In this document: in pieces, positions 1-7,552 of the stretch
Layout of the letters: each line of letters opens with the position of its first letter
How positions within the stretch are numbered: position 1 is the first letter of the stretch
Source: Streptomyces sp. NBC_01445
GTDB taxonomy: Bacteria > Actinomycetota > Actinomycetes > Streptomycetales > Streptomycetaceae
Length of the DNA: 64,000 nucleotides
Direction: 5' to 3'
NCBI RefSeq assembly: GCF_035918235.1
Contig: NZ_CP109486.1
Location: 744,001 to 808,000, forward strand
The notes under the pieces: model-generated
Seen by the model: only the letters and a program-made list of their open reading frames with translations
Database searches by the model: none
Told to the model about the DNA's origin: nothing
Made by a program: the position numbers and the translations under genes

Positions 1-577
1 CGGGGCCGCTCAGGGTGAAGCTGTCGCCCTTCAGCAGGCCGCTGAGGATCTTGGAGGTCCACTTCCCGTTCCCGTCGATGTAGAGCTGGCCGATGCTCAC
101 ATCGCCGGTGTTCCAGGTGAACTTGAGCAGGGCGCTCTGCGTGAAGGCGGTGCAGTTCCCGTTGAGCAGGGTGACCTTGTTCATCGAGGGTGCGCCGACT
201 GAGGTGTAGCTGCTCGACAGGAGTACGGGGTTGTGGTCACGGTTACCGCGGGCGAACCTGCCGTTCGGTGAGGAGCAGCCCACCGTGGCGCCCTTGATCT
301 CGTTCGGGGAGGTGATGCGGCCGTTCTTGTTGAGCGGATGCGAGAAGTTGTCCTGCTCGACGAACACCTGGCAGGCCAAGTCGGCCAAGGGCTTCGCTGC
401 TGCCGGAGACGTGGCGGCCGAGGCGCGCGCGCCCGGAGCCCCCAGGGACCCGGGTGCCGCCACGAGCACCGCCGCTGTCACGGCTGTCGCGGCGCAGGCG
501 GCGATGCTCATCCTTCGCGCACGCGTCTTCGAGTGACGCTTGCCGGGGCCCTGCGGGCTGGGCTTGACGGTGCGCAT
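1..577 (-). CDS. Secreted protein of unknown function, 3' part cut by the window edge
   Basis: The frame is open from an ATG at 577 to the left edge (192 codons, no stop). A GGAGGTAT ribosome binding site at 581-588 supports this start. The N-terminus is basic (KRHSKTRARR), followed by a hydrophobic Ala/Val stretch around residues 24-45 and an Ala-rich cleavage region (ARASA), so the product is probably exported. The mature part contains two Cys, many Asn/Ser/Gly residues and beta-rich segments such as FTWNTGDVSIGQLYIDGNGK. I do not recognise the family. It may be a small cell-surface or secreted beta protein. It is transcribed away from the oxidoreductase/sigma pair on its right. Confidence 0.7.
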   Translation of the reverse strand, partial: MRTVKPSPQGPGKRHSKTRARRMSIAACAATAVTAAVLVAAPGSLGAPGARASAATSPAAAKPLADLACQVFVEQDNFSHPLNKNGRITSPNEIKGATVGCSSPNGRFARGNRDHNPVLLSSSYTSVGAPSMNKVTLLNGNCTAFTQSALLKFTWNTGDVSIGQLYIDGNGKWTSKILSGLLKGDSFTLSGP

Positions 578-1008
578 GGCATACCTCCGCTGGAGCTGGG
601 GCGCCGTTGACCAGGCCCGTCCCCGGCCAGACCATTCGTACAGCCGCCGGAATCACCACGCACAACGCATGCACCCGTTCAGGCGGAGCCGGCGAGGGCG
701 TCGATCGCTTCCTTCCGGTTGTGGGTCCGACCGGTGGGGTTGCGGTCACTCGGGCCCGCTGAGCGGGAGCGTCGGCGTTCCGCCCTCTCGCAGGCGGTGG
801 TGAGCGACTCCATGAGGTGCGGGGTCTGCACGAAGACCCTGCGTTCCGGGCCGAGGCCGACACCCTGGCCGTACTCACCGACTCGTAGACCGGTTCGCTC
901 TCTGCACCTATTCGGGATGTGTCGCGCATCACATCCGGCCCATGTCACGTCCAAGCCGCCTGCTCCCATCTTGTGGGCGTCAGTGAGCGAGGCGAGGAGG
1001 ACGGAACG
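578..1008. other. Intergenic region with a possible minus-strand gene remnant
   Basis: This 431-bp stretch lies between the divergent secreted-protein gene and the flavoprotein gene. On the minus strand, 679 to about 905 stays open and has strongly G/C-biased third positions. It encodes peptide such as VGEYGQGVGLGPERRVF and VQTPHLMESLTTACERAE. It has no clear start of its own, so it may be the 3' remnant of an old gene; I do not recognise it. The right end carries the promoter and ribosome binding site of the flavoprotein gene. Confidence 0.3.
943..970 (+). promoter_or_regulatory. Candidate ECF41-type promoter
   Basis: TGTCACG at 943-949 resembles the TGTCACA -35 element reported for ECF41 sigma factors. 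It is followed after 17 bp by CATC (967-970), a weak match to the CGTC -10 element. It lies 39 bp upstream of the start of the flavoprotein gene that is coupled to the ECF41 sigma gene. Auto-activation would be typical for this group. The -10 match is imperfect, so the call is tentative. Confidence 0.3.
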
Positions 1009-2214
1009 ATGAGCGCACGGCACGAGACCAGCACGGCGACCGCGCACCACGTGGTGATCCTGGGGGCGGGGTACGCGGGCATGTCCGCCGCGATCCAGCT
1101 CGCGGCCCGGGTCAAGGGGCGCGAGGACGTACAGGTGACCGTGGTGAATGCGCAGGAGCGGTTCACCGAGCGGATGCGTCTGCACCTGACGGCGACCGGC
1201 CAGCGGCCCGCCGAGCTGAGCATCCCGGAACTGCTGGAGGGCACGGAGGCACGGTTCGTGCGCGGCTGGGTGACGGCGGTGGACGCGGACGCCAAGACCG
1301 TGCGGATCGACGACGACCGGGTGCTGCACTACGACACGCTGGTATACGGGTTGGGCGGGGTGGCCGACACGTCCACGGTGCCGGGTGTCGAGGACCACGC
1401 GTACACCCTGAGCAGTGCGCAGGACGCCGAGTTGCTGGCCGTCCGGCTTGGGTGTCTCGGCAGCGGCACCGTGGTGGTCTCCGGCAGCGGGCTGACCGGC
1501 GTCGAGTCTGCTGCGGAGATCGCCGAGCGGCACCCGGAGCTGAACGTCGTACTGCTGGGCCGGGCCGAGCCCGGAGCGACCATGAACCCCAAGGCCAAGG
1601 CGTACGTGCAGGCCGCGCTCGACCGGCTGGGCGTCCGGGTGCGTGCCGGAACCGAGGTGGTGAAGGTGCTGTCCGACACGGTCGAACTGGCGGGTGGGGA
1701 GAGCATCGCCGCCGACGTGGTCCTGTGGACGAGCGGTACGCGCGTGTCGCCGCTGGCGGCCGCCGCCGGGCTGGCCGTCGATGAGCGCGGACGCATCGTC
1801 ACCGACGCCGCGCTGCGGTCGGTGTCCCACCCTGACGTGTACGCAGTCGGTGACGCGGCCGCGATCCGCCAGGGCTACGGCGTAATGCACGGCACCTGCC
1901 AGGGCGGCATGCCGACCGGGGTGCACGCCGCGCTGTCGATCGAGCGTGTACTCAAGGGCAAGCAGCCCAAGCCGTTCCGCTTCGGTTACTACCACACGCC
2001 GGTGAGCCTGGGGCGAGGCGACGCGGTGGTGCAGTTCACCCACCCCGACGACAGCCCGCGCCGAATCTGCCTGACCGGACGCATGGCGGTCAGGTACAAG
2101 GAGACGGTGACTGCCTCCCCTTGGCCGACCTACGGCCGCATGAAGAAGATGCCCGCCTCCGGCGCGTTCTGGCCCCGCGGGGGTCGCTCCACCCGGGTCC
2201 GGGAGGCCCGGTGA
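1009..2214 (+). CDS. FAD-dependent NAD(P)H dehydrogenase (NDH-2-like)
   Basis: The protein has 401 residues. The frame is open from further upstream, but ATG 1009 is preceded by GAGGAGG (994-1000), so this start is chosen. An N-terminal FAD-binding Rossmann motif (ILGAGYAGMSAA, about residues 17-28) is followed by a second dinucleotide fold (VSGSGLTGVESAAEIAE, about 158-174) and the FAD-contact motif YAVGDAAA near residue 285. This is the two-dinucleotide-binding-domain fold of type II NADH dehydrogenases and related ferredoxin reductases, and the length fits. It transfers electrons from NAD(P)H through FAD to a quinone or other acceptor, probably at the membrane face. The stop codon overlaps the GTG start of the ECF41 sigma gene. 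Oxidoreductases are a standard partner class of ECF41 sigma factors. Confidence 0.85.
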   Translation: MSARHETSTATAHHVVILGAGYAGMSAAIQLAARVKGREDVQVTVVNAQERFTERMRLHLTATGQRPAELSIPELLEGTEARFVRGWVTAVDADAKTVRIDDDRVLHYDTLVYGLGGVADTSTVPGVEDHAYTLSSAQDAELLAVRLGCLGSGTVVVSGSGLTGVESAAEIAERHPELNVVLLGRAEPGATMNPKAKAYVQAALDRLGVRVRAGTEVVKVLSDTVELAGGESIAADVVLWTSGTRVSPLAAAAGLAVDERGRIVTDAALRSVSHPDVYAVGDAAAIRQGYGVMHGTCQGGMPTGVHAALSIERVLKGKQPKPFRFGYYHTPVSLGRGDAVVQFTHPDDSPRRICLTGRMAVRYKETVTASPWPTYGRMKKMPASGAFWPRGGRSTRVREAR

Positions 2215-3131
2215 CCGACCCGACCGCCCACCCCGGCCAGCAGGCCTTCCACGAGCACCGCAAGCTGCTGTTCTCCGTGGCCTACCGCCTCCTCGGCACC
2301 GCGGCCGACGCCGAGGACGTGGTCCAGGACGCCTGGATCAAGTGGTCCGCTGCGGACCGTTCGCAGGTGGCCGACCCCAGGGCGTATCTGACGCGGATCG
2401 TCTCGAACCTGGCACTGGAACGGCTGCGCTCCACTCGGCACAAGCGGGAGACCTACGTGGGGCCGTGGCTGCCGGAGCCCATACTCACCGGCGGGGACGC
2501 CTCCGAGGCCGTCACGGAGGCCGAGTCGGTGTCGATGGCCATGCTGGTGGTGCTGGAGACGCTCAGCCCCCTCGAACGCGCGGTGTTCGTGCTGAAGGAA
2601 GTCTTCGACTTCAGCCACGCCGAGATCGCGGAGGCGGTGGAGCGTTCCGAAGTCGCAGTACGGCAGGCCGCGCACCGTGCTCGTGAGCATGTGCGGGCCC
2701 GGCGGCCGCGTTTCGCCGCGGACCGGTCGCGGCAGTGCGAGGTGACCGAGCGGTTCTTCGCCGCAGCGACCGGTGGTGACATCAACACCCTGATGGAACT
2801 GTTGTCCCCGGACGTCACGCTGTGGACCGACGGCGGCGGCAAGGTCCGCCAGGCCATGCGTCCGGTTGTGGGCGCGGCCACGGTGGCCGCTTGGTTCGCG
2901 GCCATCGGCACCGTTGCCTACCAGGGCGTCGAGCCGGCCGACATGAAAGCCGAACTCGTTGAGATCAACGGCGGCCCGGGCATGGTGTTCAGCGGACTGG
3001 GCCGTGTGATCGCCACCGTCACCTTCGACTTCGACGCCAACGGCCGCATCACCGCCATCCACAACGTCGCCAACCCCGACAAACTCCAGGCCATTGCCGA
3101 CGGGACAGCTCGCGACGTCGGGACGCGCTGA
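2211..3131 (+). CDS. sigJ: ECF41-family RNA polymerase sigma factor with SnoaL-like C-terminal domain
   Basis: The protein has 306 residues. Its GTG start (2211) overlaps the TGA of the preceding dehydrogenase (GTGA), which implies translational coupling. Sigma-2 (about residues 10-75, FSVAYRLLGTAADAEDVVQDAWIKW) and sigma-4 (about 105-160) are followed by an NTF2/SnoaL-like C-terminal domain. Three hallmark ECF41 motifs are present: WLPEP between the sigma regions, DGGGKV in the extension and NPDKL near the C-terminus. In this group the C-terminal domain modulates sigma activity in place of a separate anti-sigma factor. The neighbouring oxidoreductase is the likely main target and effector gene. 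The symbol follows the Mycobacterium SigJ naming and is approximate. Confidence 0.9.
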   Translation: MTDPTAHPGQQAFHEHRKLLFSVAYRLLGTAADAEDVVQDAWIKWSAADRSQVADPRAYLTRIVSNLALERLRSTRHKRETYVGPWLPEPILTGGDASEAVTEAESVSMAMLVVLETLSPLERAVFVLKEVFDFSHAEIAEAVERSEVAVRQAAHRAREHVRARRPRFAADRSRQCEVTERFFAAATGGDINTLMELLSPDVTLWTDGGGKVRQAMRPVVGAATVAAWFAAIGTVAYQGVEPADMKAELVEINGGPGMVFSGLGRVIATVTFDFDANGRITAIHNVANPDKLQAIADGTARDVGTR

Positions 3132-3475
3132 GACCTGCGCGGGATCGCCGCAGCCCGTTGGGCGAGATCGTCGCCTAACAGCCCGAACGCAATCCCGAGC
3201 TACCCACGCACGACCCGGCGGGCCCAGGCGCACCCAGGCGCAGTCACCGTCGCTCGAAGCGCAGGGCGCACAACACGACGCCTCGGAATGAAACAGGAGC
3301 AGCCAGACCAAGACACCCATGCCATCGCTGTTCCTGCATCACAGAACACATCAGCCCCAACAGCCCCGTCCAACCGCAAGCGGATATCGGCCCGAACGGG
3401 GCGAATGCAGAGCCAAAATCCCTCTGAGTGCGTGCTTTTGATCCCAGGGATCTGGCCTGCGGTGATCGATAGGTT
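3132..3475. other. Intergenic region, nothing recognised
   Basis: This is 344 bp between the sigma factor and the kinase gene. Both strands were read. There is no convincing coding frame, RNA gene or terminator-grade hairpin. The promoter of the downstream kinase must lie near the right end (about 3400-3470), where GC content drops, but no clear -35/-10 pair stands out. Confidence 0.4.
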
Positions 3476-4465
3476 GTGCGCATGGATGCGAACGAGGGTG
3501 TGGCCGTCGTCGGGGCGGACGTCGATGACCGAGGCTGGTCCGACACGCGGGCTTGGGTGGAAAAGCGTGTAGGCGGAGGGTGCCGCATCGACGCTGCCGA
3601 GCGGCTGCGTGGCGGATGGACTTCGGAGATGCGGCGTCTACGCACTGGCGGAACGGGAGAGCCGCAGTGGATGGTGCTGAGGTCGTTCGTGAAGCCATTC
3701 TTCGTTCAGCATGCGAAGGGGTTACTCACTCGCGAAGCGGAAATTCTGCGTCTGCTCAACGAGACCGATGTGCCGGTGGCGGAGTTCCACGGTGTTGATG
3801 CGATGGCGGTGTACTGCGACCACCCGTCGTTGCTGATGTCGCTGCTGCCCGGCAGCGTGCGGTTGGGTGAGGAGGAAGCGGGGCTGCGGACCCAGCTGCT
3901 GGCCCGCCAACTCGTCGGTATTCACCAGGTGCGCGTCCCGGTCGAGGCCCGGCCGCGCGTTTACCAGGCCTGGACGTCGCCCGACCGTGTGCGGCTGCCC
4001 GAATCCACCGAGCGGCTGGACCTGTGGCAGCGGGCTGTGGACATCATCCGGCGCGATCCCCCTGACTACCGGCCTTGCTTCCTGCACCGGGATTTCCACC
4101 CCGGCAACGTGCTCTTCACCGGGCAGGGCGCCCGTTTGGAGATCACTGGTGTCGTTGACTGGGTGGAGACGTCCTGGGGCCCGGCGGATCTGGACGTGGC
4201 GCACTGTTCCACGGCCCTGGCTCTCCTGCACGGCGCCCAGGAGGGCATGCGCCTGGCTGATCTCTATCTGGCTTCCGGGGGCACGTTGAGTGAGGACCCG
4301 GCCGCTCACCTGTACTGGCGCGTCCTGGATGCACTCGCGTTCGCGCCGGATGCCGAGAAGGTCGCGGTGCCCTGGCGGGAACTGGGACGCAAAGACCTGA
4401 CTTCGGACCTGCTCACCAGCAGGCTGGAGGAATACCTAGAGGAGCTCTTCCGCCGCTTCGGCTGA
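3476..4465 (+). CDS. Aminoglycoside phosphotransferase (APH)-fold kinase
   Basis: The protein has 329 residues from GTG 3476; ATG 3482 is an equally possible start. The C-terminal lobe carries the APH/choline-kinase signature: FLHRDFHPGNVLF (about residues 198-210, catalytic HRD and metal-binding N) and the second metal site VVDWVETSWGP (about 224-234). The N-lobe includes a Gly-containing segment (LRGGWTSEMRRL, residues 44-55). Members phosphorylate small hydroxylated substrates, including antibiotics. The true substrate cannot be told from sequence. The gene stands alone, with a remnant IS region on its right, so no operon context helps. Confidence 0.8.
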   Translation: MRMDANEGVAVVGADVDDRGWSDTRAWVEKRVGGGCRIDAAERLRGGWTSEMRRLRTGGTGEPQWMVLRSFVKPFFVQHAKGLLTREAEILRLLNETDVPVAEFHGVDAMAVYCDHPSLLMSLLPGSVRLGEEEAGLRTQLLARQLVGIHQVRVPVEARPRVYQAWTSPDRVRLPESTERLDLWQRAVDIIRRDPPDYRPCFLHRDFHPGNVLFTGQGARLEITGVVDWVETSWGPADLDVAHCSTALALLHGAQEGMRLADLYLASGGTLSEDPAAHLYWRVLDALAFAPDAEKVAVPWRELGRKDLTSDLLTSRLEEYLEELFRRFG

Positions 4466-4577
4466 TCGTCTCCACCTGGCGGTGCCTGGGCAGCAGGCTG
4501 AGCCACGGCCCGGGAATGGCCGCGCGGAGCGGTGAACAGTGGCCTGGCCGGCTTTGACGGCTCAGCTGCAGGACTTG

Positions 4578-4693
4578 CCTTTCTTGTCCAACTGCCGGTG
4601 TGGGCACCTTTCTTGTCCAACTGCCGGTGCGCGGGCCTTTCTTGTCCAACTGCCCGTGCGGGGGCCTTTCTTGTCCAACTGCCCGTGCGCGGG
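4578..4693. repeat. Four tandem copies of a 29-bp repeat
   Basis: Copies begin at 4578, 4607, 4636 and 4665 with an exact 29-bp period. The invariant core is CCTTTCTTGTCCAACTGCC. A partial fifth unit begins at 4694 (CCTTTGCGGGCGAG). The copies differ only in a few G/C positions at their 3' ends. There are no spacers, so this is not CRISPR. The array abuts the 3' end of the IS5-type transposase remnant on its right. Because 29 is not a multiple of three, a translated read gives a frame-shifting Gly/Thr/Lys-rich peptide that is not a real protein. Confidence 0.9.
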
Positions 4694-4699
4694 CCTTTG

Positions 4700-4905
4700 C
4701 GGGCGAGACGGCGGGTCATGAGGGTGAAGAGTGACCAGGTCAAGTGGGCTTCGCTGTGCTGCCGGGAGGCGTTCGTAGTCCCTTGCGTTGCGGCGGGCGC
4801 GAATGGTCCAGCCGATCGTGCGCTCGACGCGCCGGCGAGGCTCCCCCGGCGCCCCGCACCGCGGGCGCTCGGTGGTGACCACGTGGGCGATGGCCTGACC
4901 ACTAC
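4700..4905 (-). pseudogene. Frameshifted C-terminal remnant of an IS5-family transposase
   Basis: On the minus strand one frame gives RRRVERTIGWTIRARRNARDY followed by ERLP, and the next frame continues HSEAHLTWSLFTLMTRRLAR. Joined, these match the usual end of IS5-type DDE transposases: the WVVERT...RRLARDYERLPEHSEA block, then an LMTRRL tail. The catalytic Asp residues and the whole N-terminal part are missing, and the two halves are in different frames. The remnant is therefore dead. It lies between the 29-bp repeat array and the TetR gene. Confidence 0.65.
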
Positions 4906-4922
4906 CCGTCGGCCGGCCTTCG

Positions 4923-5519
4923 TCATTCCATGCGCTGCTGCGGTTCGGACTGCTTGGTACCGCTCTCGGCGAGAGCAGTGCGCGCGGCCTGCAGCAGTTC
5001 TTCGGAGATCGGGTCGCCCCGGGTGGCTCGGGCGAGGGCGAGGGCGCCGACCATGGTGCAGAGCTGGGCCATGCCGTCGTCATCGCCGGTGGCCAGCCGA
5101 GCGGCGCGGTTGCGTATCCCGTTGATGTAGACGTGGCGGGCGCGGGCGGCCTGGTCGGGCTCGCGACCCAGGTCAGCGGCGAATCCGGAGACGGGGCAGC
5201 CCTCCGCGGCGTGATCGCGGTGCCAGACCGAGAGGTACTGCTCGATCAGCGTCCGCCGGGCGGCCTCGTGCTCCCCGGCTCGCTCCTCGAACGTCGCCGC
5301 CGCATGTGCCGCCTGCTCGGCGAAGGCGTGGGCGATGGCCTCGTCGACCAGGTCGTCCTTGGATGCGAACTGCTTGTGGAACCCGCCATGGGTGAGCCCG
5401 GCGGCCTTCATCAGGTCGGCGACGCTGACCGCGGTGCCTTTCTCGCGGAACATCCGGGAGGCGGTGGCTACGACGCGCTGCCGGTTCTCCTGTGCTTGCG
5501 CCTGGGACACGCGGCCCAT
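4923..5519 (-). CDS. TetR/AcrR-family transcriptional repressor
   Basis: The protein has 198 residues, with ATG at 5519 and GAGGAGAG just upstream. The N-terminal HTH lies at about residues 10-55 (VSVADLMKAAGLTHGGFHK), with the AGLTHGGFHKQFASKDDL recognition region typical of TetR proteins. The C-terminal ligand-binding domain (about 80-190) contains the GCPVSGFAADLG motif seen in the LfrR/YxaF-like group. It is divergent from a 14-TM MFS exporter with a 190-bp shared regulatory region. The classic arrangement is that it represses both genes and is released by an exporter substrate. Confidence 0.88.
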   Translation of the reverse strand: MGRVSQAQAQENRQRVVATASRMFREKGTAVSVADLMKAAGLTHGGFHKQFASKDDLVDEAIAHAFAEQAAHAAATFEERAGEHEAARRTLIEQYLSVWHRDHAAEGCPVSGFAADLGREPDQAARARHVYINGIRNRAARLATGDDDGMAQLCTMVGALALARATRGDPISEELLQAARTALAESGTKQSEPQQRME

Positions 5520-5582
5520 GGAATCACTCTCCTCAATTGGATGTCACTTGCCATCTATCCTAGTCTCCATTTAGATTGCTTG

Positions 5583-5601
5583 CGACATCTATTTCATGTC
5601 G
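5583..5601. promoter_or_regulatory. Candidate TetR operator (inverted repeat)
   Basis: CGACAT (5583-5588) and ATGTCG (5596-5601) form a perfect 6-bp inverted repeat with a 7-bp spacer. It sits in the AT-richer segment between the TetR gene and the MFS gene. A related half-site pattern, GATG...CATC, lies nearer the TetR start (about 5542-5557). The position and symmetry suit a TetR dimer. The assignment is inference from context. Confidence 0.35.
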
Positions 5602-5654
5602 ATGAGACCCCCCGCAGGTCAGGCAGGGTCTTGCGCTGCCTCCCACCGTGCGAG

Positions 5655-5724
5655 GCCGACGGCCTCCGCCCGGCAATCGCAGAACCACCGACAGCACTGG
5701 AGACCCCCTGTGGCATCGCCACCC
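5655..5724. repeat. Copy A of a 70-bp dispersed direct repeat
   Basis: This segment, which includes CTCCGCCCGGCAATCGCAGA, recurs at 9043-9111 with roughly 85% identity by eye. Copy A covers the ribosome binding site (GGAG) and the GTG start of the MFS exporter. Copy B lacks that start codon. The repeat brackets the MFS gene and the TnpB element, suggesting a past duplication of the exporter's 5' end. Confidence 0.8.
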
Positions 5725-7326
5725 ACCCCCTCCGAGTCCTCGACGCCCACGGTGTCCACGCCGCCCGTGCCTCCTGCCCAGCGACGACGTGTTTCCGAGG
5801 CGGTCCACCGCCGTCGCTGGGCCATCCTGGCCGTGCTCGCGTTCAGCCTGCTGGTGGTGATGCTGGACAACTCGATACTCAACGTGGCGATGAAGACCAT
5901 CGCCCAGCCGGCCCCCGCCGGACTCGGCTCCACCCAGAGCCAGCTGGAGTGGGCGGTCAACTCCTACACACTGGTCTTCGCCGGACTGCTCTTCACCGCG
6001 GGCCTGCTCGGTGACCGGCTCGGCCGCAAGAAGGTGCTGCTCTTCGGCATGCTGGTGTTCGGCGCGGGATCCGCGCTGTCCGCGCTGTCGGACTCCTCCG
6101 GGCAGCTCATCACCTTCCGCGCCGTGATGGGCCTCGGCGGCGCCTTCATCCTGCCCGCCACCCTCGCGATCATCATGAACGTCTTCGAGCGCGAGGAGCA
6201 GCCCAAGGCGATCGGCATCTGGACAGGTGTGGTCGGTTTCGCCATCGCTGCCGGCCCCATCGCAGGCGGCGTCCTGCTGGAGCACTTCTGGTGGGGCTCG
6301 GTCTTCCTGGTCAACGTACCGATCGTGGTCGCCGCGATCGCCGCGATGGCGGCGATCGTCCCCGACTCCAAGGACCCCCGGCCCAGCAGACTCGACGCGG
6401 TCGGCGTGCTGCTGTCGATCGTCGGTCTGGCCGTACTGGTCTACGGCATCATCAAGGGCGGCCAGCTGGGCGACTTCACCCGGCCCGAGGCATGGGCGAC
6501 CATCCTCGGCGGTCTGGCGGTCCTCGCCGGCTTCGTGGTGTACGAGGCCCACAGCGACCATCCGGCCCTTGACGTCACGTACTTCCGCAACCGGCGGTTC
6601 TCCGCGTCCGTTGCCGCCATCGGCCTGGTCTTCTTCGCCCTCATGGGCGTCACATTCTTCAGCGTCTTCTACAACCAGAGCGTGCGCGGCTACAGCGTCC
6701 TGCAGTCCGGTCTGCTCGTCCTGCCGCTGGCCCTCTCCCAGATGTTCTTCGCCCCGAGGGCCCGGCTGGTCGTCGACCGCTTCGGCGCCCGAGCCGTATG
6801 CGCCGGCGGCCTCGCCCTGACCGCCGTGGCCTTCACCGGCTTCCTGCTGCTCGACCAGGCCACCCCCATCTGGGTGCTGGAGGTGCTGTTCTTCCTGATG
6901 GGTACGGGGATGGCCCATGTGATGCCGCCCGCCACCGTCATGATCATGTCGTCGCTGCCGCGGGAGAAGGCCGGCTCCGGATCCGCGGTCAACAACACCT
7001 TCCGGCAGGTCGGTGGGGCCATCGGGGTCGCCGTGCTGGGGTCGCTGCTGTCCACCACCTACCGCAACGGCATCGACGGCCACCTGGGCGCGCTGCCCGC
7101 CGCCGACCGCCACGCCGCAGGTGAATCCGTTCAGGCAACCCTGGCCGTCGCCGAGAAGCTGGGACCGGCCGGCAGTGCGCTGGTGCGGCCCGCGCACGAC
7201 GCCTTCATCCATGCCATGCACATCACCGCGGCAGGGTCGGCAGCCGTCGCCCTGGTCGGCGCGGTCGTCGTGCTGGTCTTCCTGCCGGGCAGGGAGGTCA
7301 CCGCGGCCACCGGCGGTGACCAGTGA
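5710..7326 (+). CDS. DHA2-family (14-TM) MFS drug exporter
   Basis: The protein has 538 residues. GTG 5710, with GGAG seven bases upstream, is preferred over an ATG at 5596 whose translation is not membrane-like. Hydrophobic segments begin at about residue 35 ([20 protein letters not shown]). Motif A of the superfamily appears as [13 protein letters not shown], and the antiporter motif C as [13 protein letters not shown]. About 14 membrane segments are visible, which fits the EmrB/QacA proton-driven multidrug group. It is divergent from a TetR repressor and probably controlled by it. The C-terminus has an extracytoplasmic Ala-rich loop before the last segment, as is common in this family. Confidence 0.9.
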   Translation: MASPPTPSESSTPTVSTPPVPPAQRRRVSEAVHRRRWAILAVLAFSLLVVMLDNSILNVAMKTIAQPAPAGLGSTQSQLEWAVNSYTLVFAGLLFTAGLLGDRLGRKKVLLFGMLVFGAGSALSALSDSSGQLITFRAVMGLGGAFILPATLAIIMNVFEREEQPKAIGIWTGVVGFAIAAGPIAGGVLLEHFWWGSVFLVNVPIVVAAIAAMAAIVPDSKDPRPSRLDAVGVLLSIVGLAVLVYGIIKGGQLGDFTRPEAWATILGGLAVLAGFVVYEAHSDHPALDVTYFRNRRFSASVAAIGLVFFALMGVTFFSVFYNQSVRGYSVLQSGLLVLPLALSQMFFAPRARLVVDRFGARAVCAGGLALTAVAFTGFLLLDQATPIWVLEVLFFLMGTGMAHVMPPATVMIMSSLPREKAGSGSAVNNTFRQVGGAIGVAVLGSLLSTTYRNGIDGHLGALPAADRHAAGESVQATLAVAEKLGPAGSALVRPAHDAFIHAMHITAAGSAAVALVGAVVVLVFLPGREVTAATGGDQ

Positions 7327-7552
7327 GCCTGCGTTCGGCACGGCAACCGTCCACCGGCGGTGGCCAGGCAAAGACGCCCTCCTCATGGACGTCTTGAGGA
7401 CCACGGACGGGCCGACGCCGGAGCCGGCGGGCCCGCCAGATGCTGCGGCCGGGCTCCTCGCAGGCGGAGGGGCTGACCCAGCGGACAGCCGAGACGGCAC
7501 TCGAAGGAGTACGCCCGCCCGAGTGAGGCCAGTACGGACTTCAGCGGATTCT

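Noticed and set aside
679..2043. 454-codon minus-strand frame over the flavoprotein gene
   Set aside because: Most of it is antisense to the dehydrogenase. Only the last part (679 to about 905) might be a remnant and is noted separately.
4578..4693. CRISPR array
   Set aside because: The 29-bp repeats are head-to-tail without spacers and there are no cas genes.
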